This document shows positions 9,511 through 20,487 of a DNA stretch of 64,000 bases, piece by piece. The DNA is from Nematostella vectensis (lineage: Eukaryota; Cnidaria; Anthozoa; Actiniaria; Edwardsiidae). Each line of letters opens with the position of its first letter. Position 1 is the first letter of the stretch. The notes under the pieces are model-generated. The model did no database searches, was not told the origin of the DNA, and saw nothing but the letters and a program-made list of their open reading frames with translations. The position numbers were made by a program, and so were the translations under genes. Location: NCBI RefSeq assembly GCF_932526225.1, contig NC_064036.1, positions 16,824,953-16,888,952 on the forward strand, in the 5' to 3' direction.

Positions 9511-10590
9511 CTGCAAAGAGAATGATTAGACGCGCCCTGGAATGAGAGGTGATTAGACACGCTCTGTAAAGAGAGGTGATTAAACGCGCACTGGAAAGAG
9601 AGGTGATTAGACGCGCCCTGGAAAGAGAGGTGATTAAACGAGCCCTGGAAAGGGAGGTGATTAGACGCGCCCTGGAAAGGGAGGTGATTAGACGCGCCCT
9701 GGAAAAAGAGGTGATTAGAAGCGACCTGGAAGAGAGGTGGTTAGAAGCGACCTGGGAGGTAATGAAACGAGCCCTGGAAAGGGATGTTATTAAACGCGCC
9801 CTGCAAAGAGAGGTAATTAGACGGGCCCTGCAAAGAGAGGTGATTAGATGCGCCCTGGAAAGGAAGGTGATTAGACGCGCCCTGGAAAGAGAGGTAATTA
9901 GACGCGCCCTGGAAAGGGAGGTGATCAGACGCACCCTTGAAAGATAGGTGATTAGATGCGCCTTGGAAAGAGAGGTGATTAGACGCGCCCTGGAAAGAGA
10001 GGTGATTGGACGCGCTCTGGAAAGAGAAGTGATTAAACGCGCCCTGGAAAGAGAGGTGATAAGACGCGCCCTGGAAAGAGAGGTGATTAGACGCGCCCTG
10101 GAAAGGGAGGTGATTAGACGCACCCTTGAAAGAGAGGTGATTAGATGCGCCTTGGTAAGAGAGGTGATAAGACGCGCCCTGGAAAGAGAGGTGATTAGAC
10201 GCGCCCTGGAAAGAGAAGTGATTAAACGCGCCCTGGAAAGAGAGGTGATTAGACGCGCCCTGGAAAGAGAGGTGATTAGACGCGCCCTGTAAAGGGAGGT
10301 GATTAGACGCACCCTTAAAAGAGAGCTGATTAGATGCGCCTTGGAAAGAGAGGTGATTAGACGCGCCCTGGAAAGAGAGGTGATTAGACGCGCCCTGTAA
10401 AGAGAGGTGATTAAGCTCGCCCTGGGAAGAGAGGTGATTAGACGCGCCCTGGAAAGAGAGGTAATAAGACGCGCCCTGGAAAGAGAGGTGATTAGACGCG
10501 CCCTTCGAAAGAGCGGTGATTAGATGCGCCCTAGAAAGGGAGGTGATTAGACGCGCCCTGGAAAGAGAGGTGATAAGACGCGCCTTGGAA
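9511..10590. repeat. 27-bp splice-acceptor minisatellite, ~40 units (copy A)
   Basis: On the transcribed strand each unit is 19 bases of intron 3' end (TAATCACCTCTCTTTCCAG) plus eight bases of exon P6 (GGCGCGTC). It therefore carries a branchpoint-like TAAT, a pyrimidine tract and CAG|G. The array abuts exon P6. The unit next to the exon is 26 bp, so the array is out of frame with the exon. Copy B has about 39 units with its own internal block duplication. Confidence 0.93.
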
Positions 10591-10821
10591 AGGGGGCATT
10601 TCTTTGGCTAGGGGGTTTATTCACTTCACGTTCGTGTGATTTTTAAATGCGAGTAGAATTTTGCATTTTCTTTTCATTTTTCAGTCTCCGTTTCCTTCGC
10701 TATTGAAAGCCCGGCTTTGCAAAATCTCATTGGTGGATAATTATCTAATAAAATGTGAATGCTATATATCGTATATCATGTGTTATAACATATCTTATAC
10801 CATATTATCATAGCAACACAC

Positions 10822-10944
10822 CTCCTTGGTGGTGAGGACGAACCTCCTCGTGATAATCTGAGACTCCACGTCCTCGTCTAAAAGTTGAACTTGTATCTTC
10901 CCATAACTCTTGGCGTCACGTGATGGCCAGTACTGCCGGTAACG
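10822..10944 (-). CDS. Gene M exon P5: D2 QYWP exon
   Basis: A 123-bp exon, phase 0 to 0, acceptor CTGTTTAG, donor GAG|GTGTGT. It codes for RYRQYWPSRDAKSYGKIQVQ, then LLDEDVES and RRFVLTTKE. The YWP and YG.I.V pattern is the central part of a tyrosine phosphatase domain. It joins P4 and P6 without frame change. Confidence 0.85.
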
Positions 10945-11099
10945 CTAAACAGATACACAGCGCTCGTACGAGGGTCAGAATTCACCAAAAGGTTGTAATG
11001 GTGATGGTGTTGGTGGTAGAGGTGATGATGGTTTTGGTAATAGGAGTGTTGGTGGTGTTAATGATCGTGATTGTTAGTTGAGGTTGTGGTGATTTTGAT

Positions 11100-13705
11100 A
11101 TCAGTGGTGTGATGGTCATGTAGGTGATGATGGCCATGTAGGTGATGATGGTCATGTAGGTGATGATGGTCATGTAGTTGATGATGGTCATGTAGGTGAT
11201 GATGGTCATGTAGGTGATGATGGTCATGTAGGTGATGATGGTCATGTAGGTGATGATGGTCATGTAGGTGATGATGGTCATGTAGGTGATGATGGTCATG
11301 TAGGTGATGATGGCCATGTAGGTGATGATGGCCATGTAGGTGATGATGGTCATGTAGGTGATGATGGCCATGTAGGTGATGATGGTCATGTAGGTGATGA
11401 TGGCCATGTAGGTGATGATGGTCATGTAGGTTTTGATGGCCATGTAGGTGATGATGGCCATGTAGGTGATGATGGTCATGTAGGTGATGATGGTCATGTA
11501 GGTGATGATGGTCATGTAGGTGATGATGGTCATGTAGGTGATGATGGCCATGTAGGTGATGATGGCCATGTAGGTGATGATGGTCATGTAGGAGATGATG
11601 GCCATGTAGGTGATGATGGCCATGTAGGTGATGATGGCCATGTAGGTGATGATGGCCATGTAGGTGATGATGGCCATGTAGGTGACGATGGTCGTGTAGG
11701 TGATGATGGTCATGTAGGTGATGATGGCCATGTAGGTGATTATGGTCATGTAGGTGATGATGGTCATGTAGGTGATGATGGTCATGTAGGTGATGATGGT
11801 CATGTAGGTGATGATGGTCATGTAGGTGATGATGGTCATGTAGGTGATGATGGTCATGTAGGTGATGATGGTCATGTAGGTGATGATGGTCATGTAGGTG
11901 ATGATGGTCATGTAGGTGATGATGGTCATGTAGGTGATGATGGTCATGTAGGTGATGATGGTCATCTAGGTGATGATGGCCATGTAGGTGATGATGGTCA
12001 TGTAGGTGATGATGGTCATGTAGGTGATGATGGCCATGTAGGTGATGATGGTCATGTAGGTGATGATGGCCATGTAGGTGATGATGGTCATGTAGGTTTT
12101 GATGGCCATGTAGGTGATGATGGCCATGTAGGTGATGATGGTCATGTAGGTGATGATGGTCATGTAGGTGATGATGGTCATGGTGTTGATGATGGTCATG
12201 TAGGTGATGATGGTCCTGTAGGTGATGATGGTCATGTAGGTGATGATGGCCATGTAGGTGATGATGGCCATGTAGGTGATGATGGCCATGTAGGTGATGA
12301 TGGCCATGTAGGTGATGATGGCCATGTAGGTGATGATGGCCATGTAGGTGATGATGGCCATGTAGGTGATGATGGTCATGTAGGTGATGATGGTCCTGTA
12401 GGTGATGATGGTCATGTAGGGGATGATGGCCATGTAGGTGACGATGGTCATGTAGGTGTTGATGGCCATGTAGGTGATGATGGCCATATAGGTGATGATG
12501 GCCATGTAGGTGATGATGGCCATGTAGGTGACGATGGTCATATAGGTGATGATGGTCATGTAGGTGATGATGGCCATGTAGGTGATGATGGTCATGTAGG
12601 TGATGATGGTCATGTAGGTGATGATGGTCATGTAGGTGATGATGGCCATGTAGGTGATGATGGTCATGTAGGTGATGATGGTCATGTAGGTGATGATGGT
12701 CATGTAGGTGATGATGGTCATGTAGGTGATGATGGTCATGTAGGTGATGATGGTCATGTAGGTGATGATGGTCATGTAGGTGATGATGGTCATGTAGGTG
12801 ATGATGGTCATCTAGGTGATGATGGCCATGTAGGTGATGATGGTCATGTAGGTGATGATGGCCATGTAGGTGATGATGGCCATGTAGGTGATGATGGTCA
12901 TGTAGGTGATGATGGTCATGTAGGTGATGATGATCATGTAGGTTTTGATGGCCATGTAGGTGATGATGGCCATGTAGGTGATGATGGTCATGTAGGTGAT
13001 GATGGTCATGTAGGTGATGATGGTCATGGTGGTGATGATGGTCATGTAGGTGATGATGGTCCTGTAGGTGATGATGGTCATGTAGGTGATGATGGCCATG
13101 TAGGTGATGATGGTCATGTAGGTGATGATGGCCATGTAGGTGATGATGGCCATGTAGGTGATGATGGCCATGTAGGTGATGATGGCCATGTAGGTGATGA
13201 TGGCCATGTAGGTGATGATGGCCATGTAGGTGACGATGGTCATGTAGGTGATGATGGTCATGTAGGTGATGATGGCCATGTAGGTGATAATGGTCATGTA
13301 GGTGATGATGGTCATGTAGGTGATGATGGTCATGTAGGTGATGATGGTCATGTAGGTGATGATGGTCATGTAGGTGATGATGGTCATCTAGGTGATGATG
13401 GTCATGTAGGTGATGATGGCCATGTAGGTGATGATGGTCATGTAGATGATGATGGTCATGTAGGTGATGATGGTCATGTAGGTGATGATGGTCATGTAGG
13501 TGATGATGGTCATGTAGGTGATGATGGTCATGTAGGTGATGATGGTCATGTAGGTGATGATGGTCATGTAGGTGATGATGGTCATGTAGGTGATGATGGT
13601 CATGGTGGTGATGATGGTCATGTAGGTGATGATGGTCCTGTAGGTGATGATGGTCATGTAGGTGATGATGGTCATGTAGGTGATGATGGTCATGTAGGTG
13701 TTGAT
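11100..13705. repeat. 18-bp minisatellite, ~145 units (copy A)
   Basis: Tandem CATGTAGGTGATGATGGT units with T/C variants fill most of the intron between P4 and P5. Variant markers (CATCTAGG near 11,963, 12,809 and 13,385; TAGGTTTTGATGGC; GGTCCTGTAGG) recur in the same order, showing higher-order block duplications. It is open in two frames only because the unit is a multiple of three. Copy B has about 56 units. Confidence 0.97.
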
Positions 13706-13731
13706 GGTTATAATAGTGGCACGCGCCTAGT

Positions 13732-14170
13732 GATGGTGTTGATGATTGCGTTAGTGGAGTTTGTGATGGTGGTAGTGGTGTTATGATGCTGATGTTAGTG
13801 ATGATGATAATAGTGGTGATGGTGTTGATGATTGCGTTAGTGGAGTTTGTGATGGTAGTAGTGGTGTTATGATGCTGATGTTAGTGATGATGATAATAGT
13901 GGTGATGGTGTTGATGATTGCGTTAGTGGAGTTTGTGATGGTGGTAGTGGTGTTATGATGCTGATGTTAGTGATGATGATAATAGTGGTGATGGTGTTGA
14001 TGATTGTGTTAGTGGAGTTTGTTATGGTGGTAGTAGTGTTATGATGCTGATGTTAGTGATAATGATAATAGTGGTGATGGTGTCGATGATTGCGTTAGTG
14101 GAGTTTGTGATGGTGGTAGTGGTGTTATGATGCTGATGTTAGTGATGATGATAATAGTGGTGGTAGTGAT
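13732..14170. repeat. 86-bp minisatellite, ~5 units (copy A)
   Basis: Repeats starting GATGGTGTTGATGATTGCGT recur every 86 bases (13,732; 13,818; 13,904; 13,990; 14,076). Copy B has about eight units. Simple GATGGTGGT-type repeats follow to about 14,330. Confidence 0.93.
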
Positions 14171-14849
14171 GGTGATTGTGTTAGTGGAGTTTGTGGTGGT
14201 GATGGTGATGATAATGGTGATGGTGGTGGTGATGGTGGTGATAATAATGGTGATGGTGGTGATGGTGGTGATGATAATGGTGATGGTGGTGGTGATGGTG
14301 ATGATAATGGTGATGGTGGTGGTGATGTTTAGTGAAAGTCGTGGTGTAGGTAGTGTTGGTATAATTATAGTGGTGTTGGCAATTGCGATGCCATTATCAT
14401 AGTAATTATGTCCTATCTTCTATAATGGAGGTGAATGTAGTGATGTCGGTGGTGAATTATACCATTATTACAAGACATAACGGAAAAACATGACGTGACG
14501 CTTCAAATAAGTCCATTTCACATCGAATAAGGCGGAGAATTTTTCTGAGTACTTAGTAACTTATAGCAAACAAAATATCAAGTGCGACTTTTTTTTAATT
14601 GATGCGACTTTTTGTAAAGTGTCATTGAAATTTGAGCTTTTCGCCCCTGAGCTGATACACAGGGCAATGATGATCAAGGAAAAATGATGTTAAAAAGCCA
14701 AAATCTGGTTTAGTGCACTTCGGCACGTGTTTTAAAAATCAGTGCGTAATAGAAGGAACCTATAGCCACTAAAGAAATTGTGTCTTCTCTCTATATCTGG
14801 AATTGCGCGTTTTCCAGGTTTTTCCGTCATGTCTTATTACAATAAGTAC
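14171..14849 (-). other. Intron with GAT-type simple repeats, then unique sequence
   Basis: Up to about 14,330 it is GGT/GAT microsatellite. The remaining 500 bp before exon P4 shows no recognised feature. Confidence 0.6.
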
Positions 14850-14984
14850 CTTTTGTCCCTCTGAGGTGTCGTACAGCATCACGACAGTGCCTACTGAGAA
14901 ATCCAGGACCATTTGCCAAAAGTTCGTGATGTCTTCACTCGATGGAGCCGGGCAGAGGATGAATGCGTTTTTCTCTCTGTATGC
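14850..14984 (-). CDS. Gene M exon P4: D2 NAFI..P exon
   Basis: A 135-bp exon, phase 0 to 0, acceptor GTACAATAAG, donor AAG|GTACTT. It codes for AYREKNAFILCPAP, EDITNFWQMVLDF and VVMLYDTSEGQK. Y..KNAFI..P.P....FW.MV is the standard phosphatase motif after the DYINAS strand, with TQGP reduced to LCPAP as is common in D2. Confidence 0.9.
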
Positions 14985-15075
14985 CTTATTGTACATTGGA
15001 AATGAAGCAAGAAGAAGGTGAGGCAAAAACGTCGAAAGGGTTGACAATTCCACATGTGAAAAATACACTCCTTAC

Positions 15076-15152
15076 ATTAGCAAAACTGGCATTCATATAG
15101 GCAGTCAGTTTTCGCTTAGCTGGGCTTTTCAATGTAGACTTTTTGTCGATAA
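15076..15152 (-). CDS. Gene M exon P3: D2 NAS exon
   Basis: A 77-bp exon, acceptor CTTTGCAG, donor AAT|GTAAGG, phase 1 to 0. It codes for IDKKSTLKSP and LTAYMNASFAN, equivalent to the DYINAS.. strand of phosphatases. The first codon, shared with exon P2b, is Phe in copy A and Leu in copy B. Confidence 0.85.
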
Positions 15153-15210
15153 CTGCAAAGAAAAATATGAATAATTAGTCAAATTAAGAAAAGTTCATAT
15201 ATTATCCAGT

Positions 15211-15232
15211 TGGGGGGGGGGGGGGGGGGGGG
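15211..15232. repeat. Poly(G) tract
   Basis: A run of about 22 G followed by a G/T-rich stretch, within the intron between P2b and P3. Its length and context differ slightly in copy B (51,063-51,081). Such runs are error-prone in assembly. Confidence 0.8.
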
Positions 15233-15626
15233 CGTAAGGATACTGTGTGTGTGTTTGGGTTGGGGTGCGTGGGTGGGGGGTTTCCGGGGGTCTAAAGGGG
15301 GGCCATCGTATAAATATGGATTTTTAAAAGAAGGGTCACTGATATCTTTGGGTGTTGTCTCTTCTCTTTGTTCAACGCGAGTTTCGGTTTGGCATGCACA
15401 ATCCAGGAGTCCAGGATACGTATTTAGCCACGTTTTATCTATGCAATGCAAACCTGTATACACCCTATATACAAGTTTTTCATGGTTTCCGCTATATTAT
15501 ATTTATAAAGTGCTAATGTTCCATATTTAAAAAACCAAAAAAAACTCTCTCGTTGTGAAGAAAAGCTTGTAAAAGGGCGGAGAGAATGTTTGACACAGTT
15601 TCGTCACCGGAATCAGATTGACTTAC

Positions 15627-15699
15627 ATGAAATTCTGTACTTTGATCCCGACGAAACATCTACATCCGGGACACTTGATGGCACAATGACTGACAACCT
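15627..15699 (-). CDS. Gene M exon P2b: start of D2
   Basis: A 73-bp exon, acceptor TTGTTCAG, donor TCAT|GTAAGT, phase 0 to 1. It codes for LSVIVPSSVPDVDVSSGSKY and RIS. It fills exactly the phase gap between P2 (ends phase 0) and P3 (starts phase 1), and SKYRI sits where D1 domains have KNRY. Confidence 0.75.
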
Positions 15700-15892
15700 C
15701 TGAACAATTACGATAAAAAGGTCATGTCATACAGGCGAACGTTATTATTATAATATATAATAGTTCTTTGATCGTTCTTCTATTCACTTTCTAGTTAATT
15801 TTATAAAAAAAAAAGTTCTTGACGACTCATGCCAAGGCGAATATGACGTAAACAGTATATATTTGGACATTTTAAAAAATAAGGAAACCTCA

Positions 15893-17088
15893 AATAAACT
15901 TCCCTCCCTTCCGCGTATGTATTTAACACCTTGTTCAATAAACTTCCCTCCCTTCCGCGTATGTATTTAACACCTAGTTCAATAAACTTCCCTCCCTTCC
16001 GCGTATGTATTTAACACCTAGTTCAATAAACTTCCCTCCCTTCCGCGTATGTATTTAACACCTAGTTCAATAAACTTCCCTCCATTCCGCGTATGTATTT
16101 AACACCTAGTTCAATAAACTTCCCTCCCTTCCGCGTGTGTATTTAACACCTAGTTCAATAAACTTCCCTCCCTTCCGCGTATGTATTTAACACCTAGTTC
16201 AATAAACTTCCCTCCATTCCGCGTATGTATTTAACACCTAGTTCAATAAACTTCCCTCCCTTCCGCGTATTTATTTAACACCTAGTTCAATAAACTTCCC
16301 TCCCTTCCGCGTATGTATTTAACACCTAGTTCAATAAACTTCCCTTCCTTCCGGGTATGTATTTAACACCTAGTTCAACAAACTTCCCTCCCTTCCGCGT
16401 ATGTATTTAACACCTAGTTCAATAAACTTCCCTCCCTTCCGCGTATGTATTTAACACCTAGTTCAATAAACTTCCCTCCATTCCGCGTATGCATTTAACA
16501 CCTAGTTCAATAAACTTTCCTCCCTTCCGCGTATGTATTTAACACCTAGTTCAATAAACTTCCCTCCCTTCCGCGTATGTATTTAACACCTAGTTCAATA
16601 AACTTCTCTCCATTCCGCGTATGTATTTAACACCTAGTTCAATAAACTTCCCTCCCTTCCGCGTATGTATTTAACACCTAGTTCAATAAACTTCCCTTCC
16701 TTCCGGGTATGTATTTAACACCTAGTTCAACAAACTTCCCTCCCTTCCGCGTATGTATTTAACACCTAGTTCAATAAACTTCCCTCCCTTCCGCGTATGT
16801 ATTTAACACCTAGTTCAATAAACTTCCCTCCATTCCGCGTATGCATTTAACACCTAGTTCAATAAACTTTCCTCCCTTCCGCGTATGTATTTAACACCTA
16901 GTTCAATAAACTTCCCTCCCTTCCGCGTATGTATTTAACACCTAGTTCAATAAACTTCTCTCCATTCCGCGTATGTATTTAACACCTAGTTCAATAAACT
17001 TCCCTCCCTTCCGCGTATGTATTTAACACCTAGTTCAATAAACTTCCCTCCCTTCCGCGTATGTATTTAACACCTAGTTCAATAAACG
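15893..17088. repeat. 44-bp minisatellite, ~27 units (copy A)
   Basis: Units of TTCAATAAACTTCCCTCCCT plus a second half ending AACACCTAG fill the intron between P2 and P2b. Marker variants (TTCCGGGTATG near 16,350 and 16,702; AACTTTCC near 16,513 and 16,865) recur 352 bases apart, which is a block of eight units. Copy B has only five units at 51,748-51,977. Confidence 0.97.
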
Positions 17089-17345
17089 TTTCTTTGGTTC
17101 ATTGCTAATGGCAAGAGCGCACGGCAACATAAATAAGAATAATTTCGATATTTATATTTTATTATTTATATTTATTATATTATTTATGTTTTTGTTCACA
17201 TTTCAAGAAAAGTACAGCCTTAGCCTCCCATGATGTGGTGCTAGCTTGCTGTGGCCAATAGACAAAGGGAATAGCAGCGTTTTAAGAGATAATTATACAA
17301 TTGTACCCAACCGTTTCACAATAACTTGGAAATATTAAACATTAC

Positions 17346-17495
17346 CTGGAACTCCGCCTCGTACCCCGACACATTTTCTGGAGTCCGTAGTTTGGAGAGC
17401 CTGGCCATAGCGGCCTTCATATTGTCAGCAGGAATATCAGTGCTTCCGCAGACAAGCGCCTCCAGGACAGCCAAGTGGATAAACACGTATTGCTC
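17346..17495 (-). CDS. Gene M exon P2: C-terminal helix of D1
   Basis: A 150-bp exon, phase 0 to 0, acceptor CTGCACACAG, donor CAG|GTAATG. It codes for EQYVFIHLAVLEALVCGSTD, MARLSKLRTPE and GYEAEFQ. EQYVFIH..LEA..CG.T is the classical end of the first phosphatase domain and the linker to D2. The sequence is identical in copy B. Confidence 0.92.
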
Positions 17496-17911
17496 CTGTG
17501 TGCAGAACAATGCGTCTTACAATCAGTAAGGCGATTCTTTACCCTTAGATTATTAATTGAGCGTTCTTACTCCTAAGTGCATACAAATGATGTATATTTC
17601 AAAAAGTAAAGAGCAAATCTTATTGAGCATTAGGTATAGTATGCTCTGTGTTCTGAGGTAGCATGGTCTGAGAAACCGATGGACACTACTTTGGCATGGT
17701 AATTAGTGTGTGTGTTTCATTGGATGAACACTACGAAGCGTGTGGAGGTGACTAATATTATCTTCTGCTTTTGAGAGCTGACGCTACGCACTGTTGTAGA
17801 TGACTTATGGGATAAATATGAAGCTGGGGGAGTGTTCAGATTAATTCTAGTGTGCGGAGACTACTTATAATAGCATTGCTACAATGCTCGAACTTAAAAG
17901 GCCTGTCTTAC
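17496..17911 (-). other. Intron P1-P2
   Basis: About 415 bp with no exon, tandem repeat or inverted repeat recognised. Confidence 0.6.
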
Positions 17912-18047
17912 CGATGTTTGCACCATGTGTGGCCGGTCTTCCCTGATGGCTTTCACGTAGTTGAAGATGTCCACCGTCTTTTGTTTCTTAGCCTGGCGCA
18001 GCATCGCGTCCATCACGAGAAAAGCGCCCGTTCTTCCCACGCCGGCG
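17912..18047 (-). CDS. Gene M exon P1: D1 signature-loop exon
   Basis: A 136-bp exon, acceptor TTTCTGGCAG, donor TCG|GTAAGA, phase 2 to 0. It begins with the second part of the P-loop: (S)AGVGRTGAFLVMDAML, then KTVDIFNYVKAIREDRPHMV and QTS. The exon is the exact counterpart of P7: same length, same intron phase. The catalytic Cys would be in the exon before it, which I cannot find in either unit. P1 is the first phosphatase exon left. Confidence 0.92.
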
Positions 18048-18129
18048 CTGCCAGAAATAAAAAAAATCTGTAATTATCAAGTCATCTATGAGATAACTTG
18101 AAACACTCTAGAAACTGTAAAAGTCACTT

Positions 18130-18827
18130 GCTTTCAGCGAAGAAAAGACCTTTGAGTGCGCAAACGCGGCAAACCGAACTCTATACATAGACGCTCGAAA
18201 GCGGCCTTTTTGTAGGGGTTACCTTTTTGCGTGAACGGGTTGTCGCCAGGCAGGGGGGCGCCGAGCTCGTAGAGTATCCTCCGGATGGTAAAGTAGACGT
18301 GAACCCTTAGAAATCCCCTGATGACAGAGGGAAGCGTGGCGAAAGCGGGGTCGACTAGGGACACCCCACATCCGGCGGTTGCGCACCAGACCGCAAAGTT
18401 GAGTTGCTGTGGCCAGTACCCATAGGAAGTCTCCGATAGCCACCGACGAGACTCTTTGGCGGACTACTTGCGTGCGTGACTACTGTTGTCTCTTTGAATA
18501 TGTCTCGGACCCTAGTCGTGAATGATTTGTCCTCAGCCACGTGTATCTCTAGCTGCGTGAGTAGTGGGGTGATGTCTGAGGCCGTGCTCTCCACGGGGGT
18601 CGCGGGCACGGCGTAGAGCAGCTTTTGCGCGAGGGTCAGAGACCTAGGGAAACCTAGGGAAACCGGTTTTTTGATTTGTTCGGCTATAGCGTGTTTGATA
18701 TGCTCGGCTATAGAGGCTCCCGCCGCAACTGCCGCCTTCTTCGTCTCCTCCTCCTTCCTTCGGGGAATCGCCTCCTCGTTCAGCATCCGCCAGCCTTCCA
18801 AATCCATGCTCAGCCCTATTAAACACG
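18130..18827 (-). pseudogene. Polinton-like element ORF, frameshifted
   Basis: On the minus strand one frame (18,807 down to about 18,460) codes for a basic N-terminal part and ITPLLTQLEIHVAEDKSF. After a frame change with an intervening stop near 18,465, another frame codes for YWPQQLNFAVWCATAGCGVS and HVYFTIRRILYELGAPLPGD, ending near 18,134. From memory these motifs belong to a conserved protein of unknown role found in Polinton/adintovirus-like elements of cnidarians. The break is shared with copy B, so it predates the duplication. Confidence 0.5.
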
Positions 18828-19055
18828 AAGGCGGGCTATGTTCAACACAATGGTGGTCCTACATGCCGTGTTCACCGAAGGCGAACTGACGCTCTTCTTC
18901 GAACAGCCGATAAGGCGCCCACGCTTCGTGGCGCTCCGGCAGTGCTCGCTGTTTAACAGCTAGTATAATCTCGGGCGGAGCATCAGATAACGACCATAGC
19001 CTCCCTTCCGCCCATCGCTACTCTGCCAGCCGGGCACCACACGGCCGAGTCCATC

Positions 19056-19527
19056 GTGGAAACGATCAACCGCGCAGAAAGCAAGATTCTGAGCGCGAAG
19101 CTGGATCCCCTCACCGGGAAGATCGCGCTCATGTCCAAAGGCGTTGCGTTCCTGAATGCCGAGCTTTGCGCACTATTTGGCCTAGAGGCTAAAGACGATC
19201 AGTTGGGGGGGGGGGCTCGCGCTGCCCGTGGGGGGGGGGGTGCCACTTAAGGTGACTTTGCCGAAAATAGAGGCCCTCTACATCTTCTGCGATGTCGTAG
19301 ACCGCACGCAATGCCTCGCCTTAGACGAGCCTTCAAACGTTCTCGCTTGCCTAGAAACTCGCGGGAGGCCGCACGAGAAAGTCGTCTATGGGCCCGACAT
19401 CCCCGTTTGTGTCGCAGCATCTTCCTCTGAGTTTATCTCAAGTATCCAAATATGGATCAGGGATGACCGCGGTAGACGGGTGGACTTTAAGGGCAAGCCT
19501 GTTCGCCTCGTATTAGAGCTAACCTAG
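19056..19527 (+). pseudogene. Polinton-like structural-type ORF (poly-G slip in copy A)
   Basis: An N-terminal part (ESKILSAKLDPLTGKIALMS, LNAELCALFGLE) leads to a poly-G tract, then ALYIFCDVVDRTQCLAL and IQIWIRDDRGRRVDFKGKPV, ending VRLVLELT. The beta-rich end resembles conserved proteins accompanying capsid genes in Polinton-like elements. In copy A the two G runs break the frame near 19,205-19,240. In copy B the runs are longer and the frame is open for 160 codons (53,943-54,425). Confidence 0.5.
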
Positions 19528-19664
19528 GTCCGACATAACAAGCATGGCAAACGCATGGCGACGTTAGCAGCGGTGCCATATACCCCTCGCTTCCCAGCGT
19601 CTGCCCCCCGATTTGCTCGCAAACGCACACGACGCCTACCGCTCCGGCAAGCAACGGCGGCGAC

Positions 19665-19978
19665 GTGCAAAGCTTCCGACTCCAGAAAATATGTGACACT
19701 CAGGCGGTTCAAGACAACGAGATAACGCATCATCGACAGGTGCGGAAGAAGTATAAGCGCGCCTTTGCCGTTACCCATGCTGTGTCTGTGGCATCCGGCA
19801 TCGCTGCAGGGGCGCTTTCCAGCGCCGGGGTGGGGGTCTCTTTGAGTGGGATAGGGGTTCTGATCGGCGGTCCGCTGGCAGGGGTCGCTGGGCTGGTCGG
19901 TGTCGCGGGCGCGGGCGCGGGGGTAGTCTCTAGGGGTCTTACGAGCAAGGTGGCTAAATATGAAGACACGATGGTTCT
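19665..19978 (+). pseudogene. Polinton-like ORF 3, 5' part before the BEL insertion
   Basis: Codes for a basic start (ITHHRQVRKKYKRAFAVTHA), a Gly/Ala/Val-rich hydrophobic stretch (about residues 45-90, two possible membrane segments) and KVAKYEDT. It is interrupted at GTTCT by the BEL 5' LTR. The remaining 3' part is at 26,301-26,564 in the same frame across the duplicated GTTCT. Confidence 0.6.
19974..19978. repeat. GTTCT target-site duplication, left (copy A)
   Basis: GTTCT directly precedes the TGTCGG start of the 5' LTR and recurs directly after the 3' LTR at 26,301-26,305. A 5-bp duplication is normal for BEL/Pao integrases. Confidence 0.9.
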
Positions 19979-20461
19979 TGTCGGGGATTAAGAGTTTATT
20001 AGTTTTACGTGACGCGAGAAGGAAATTACGTTAGGTGTTATTGTCCTATCTTATCAGGAAATTAAGTAGTGATTTAATCTTGTGAACGTGAATAGCACGA
20101 TGAATCGTAGTAAGAAAGGAATGTAAACTATTTAGTAAATATCCGTTTGTGGGTAGATGAAAGAAAGCGCTGTATTATCCATTGATTGTAAGGGCGTAAA
20201 ATTAGGGTATAAATAGGGAGAACATTGTATAGTTTAGTTATTGACCGTATTGATCGTATTGACCGTATTGATCGTATTGATCGTATTTAACGTATTGATC
20301 GTATTGATCGTATTGGATTGGATTGATTGAATTGATTGTAAAACGTTGATCGTTGAGAGTTGTATTGCTTGTACGTAGCATAAAGTGCTAGTAAACGCAA
20401 ACGCAAACGCAAAAAGGTATCGAAGGAAATTGATTGCACGGGGAAACGAATTTCCACGACA
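19979..20461 (+). repeat. BEL 5' LTR (copy A)
   Basis: Starts TG and ends CA. It contains a TATA box (TATAAATA at 20,209-20,216) and a run of 9-bp ATTGATCGT-type repeats downstream of it. The 3' LTR has one more 9-bp unit. Confidence 0.93.
20209..20216 (+). promoter_or_regulatory. LTR TATA box
   Basis: GGGTATAAATAGGGAG within the LTR is a good TATA promoter context for the retrotransposon transcript. Start site not visible from sequence alone. Confidence 0.6.
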
Positions 20462-20463
20462 TT

Positions 20464-20480
20464 TGGTCCTTCGAGCCGGA
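20464..20480 (+). other. Primer binding site, tRNA-Tyr type
   Basis: TGGTCCTTCGAGCCGGA lies two bases after the LTR. It is complementary to the 3' end (with CCA) of eukaryotic tRNA-Tyr, whose acceptor stem ends ...CGAAGGA. The match is 17 bases. Confidence 0.8.
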
Positions 20481-20487
20481 TAGGAGA

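Noticed and set aside
9464-10312. Open frames of repeated ARLITSLSR and EREVIRRAL on both strands
   Set aside because: By-product of the 27-bp splice-acceptor minisatellite.
10982-13693. Very long minus-strand open frames of repeated MTIITY-type hexapeptides
   Set aside because: They come from the 18-bp array, whose unit is a multiple of three; they lack splice or start context, and the stops occur only at variant units. No gene.
15893-17088. CRISPR-like regular repeats
   Set aside because: Units are contiguous with no unique spacers and the DNA is eukaryotic; it is a minisatellite.
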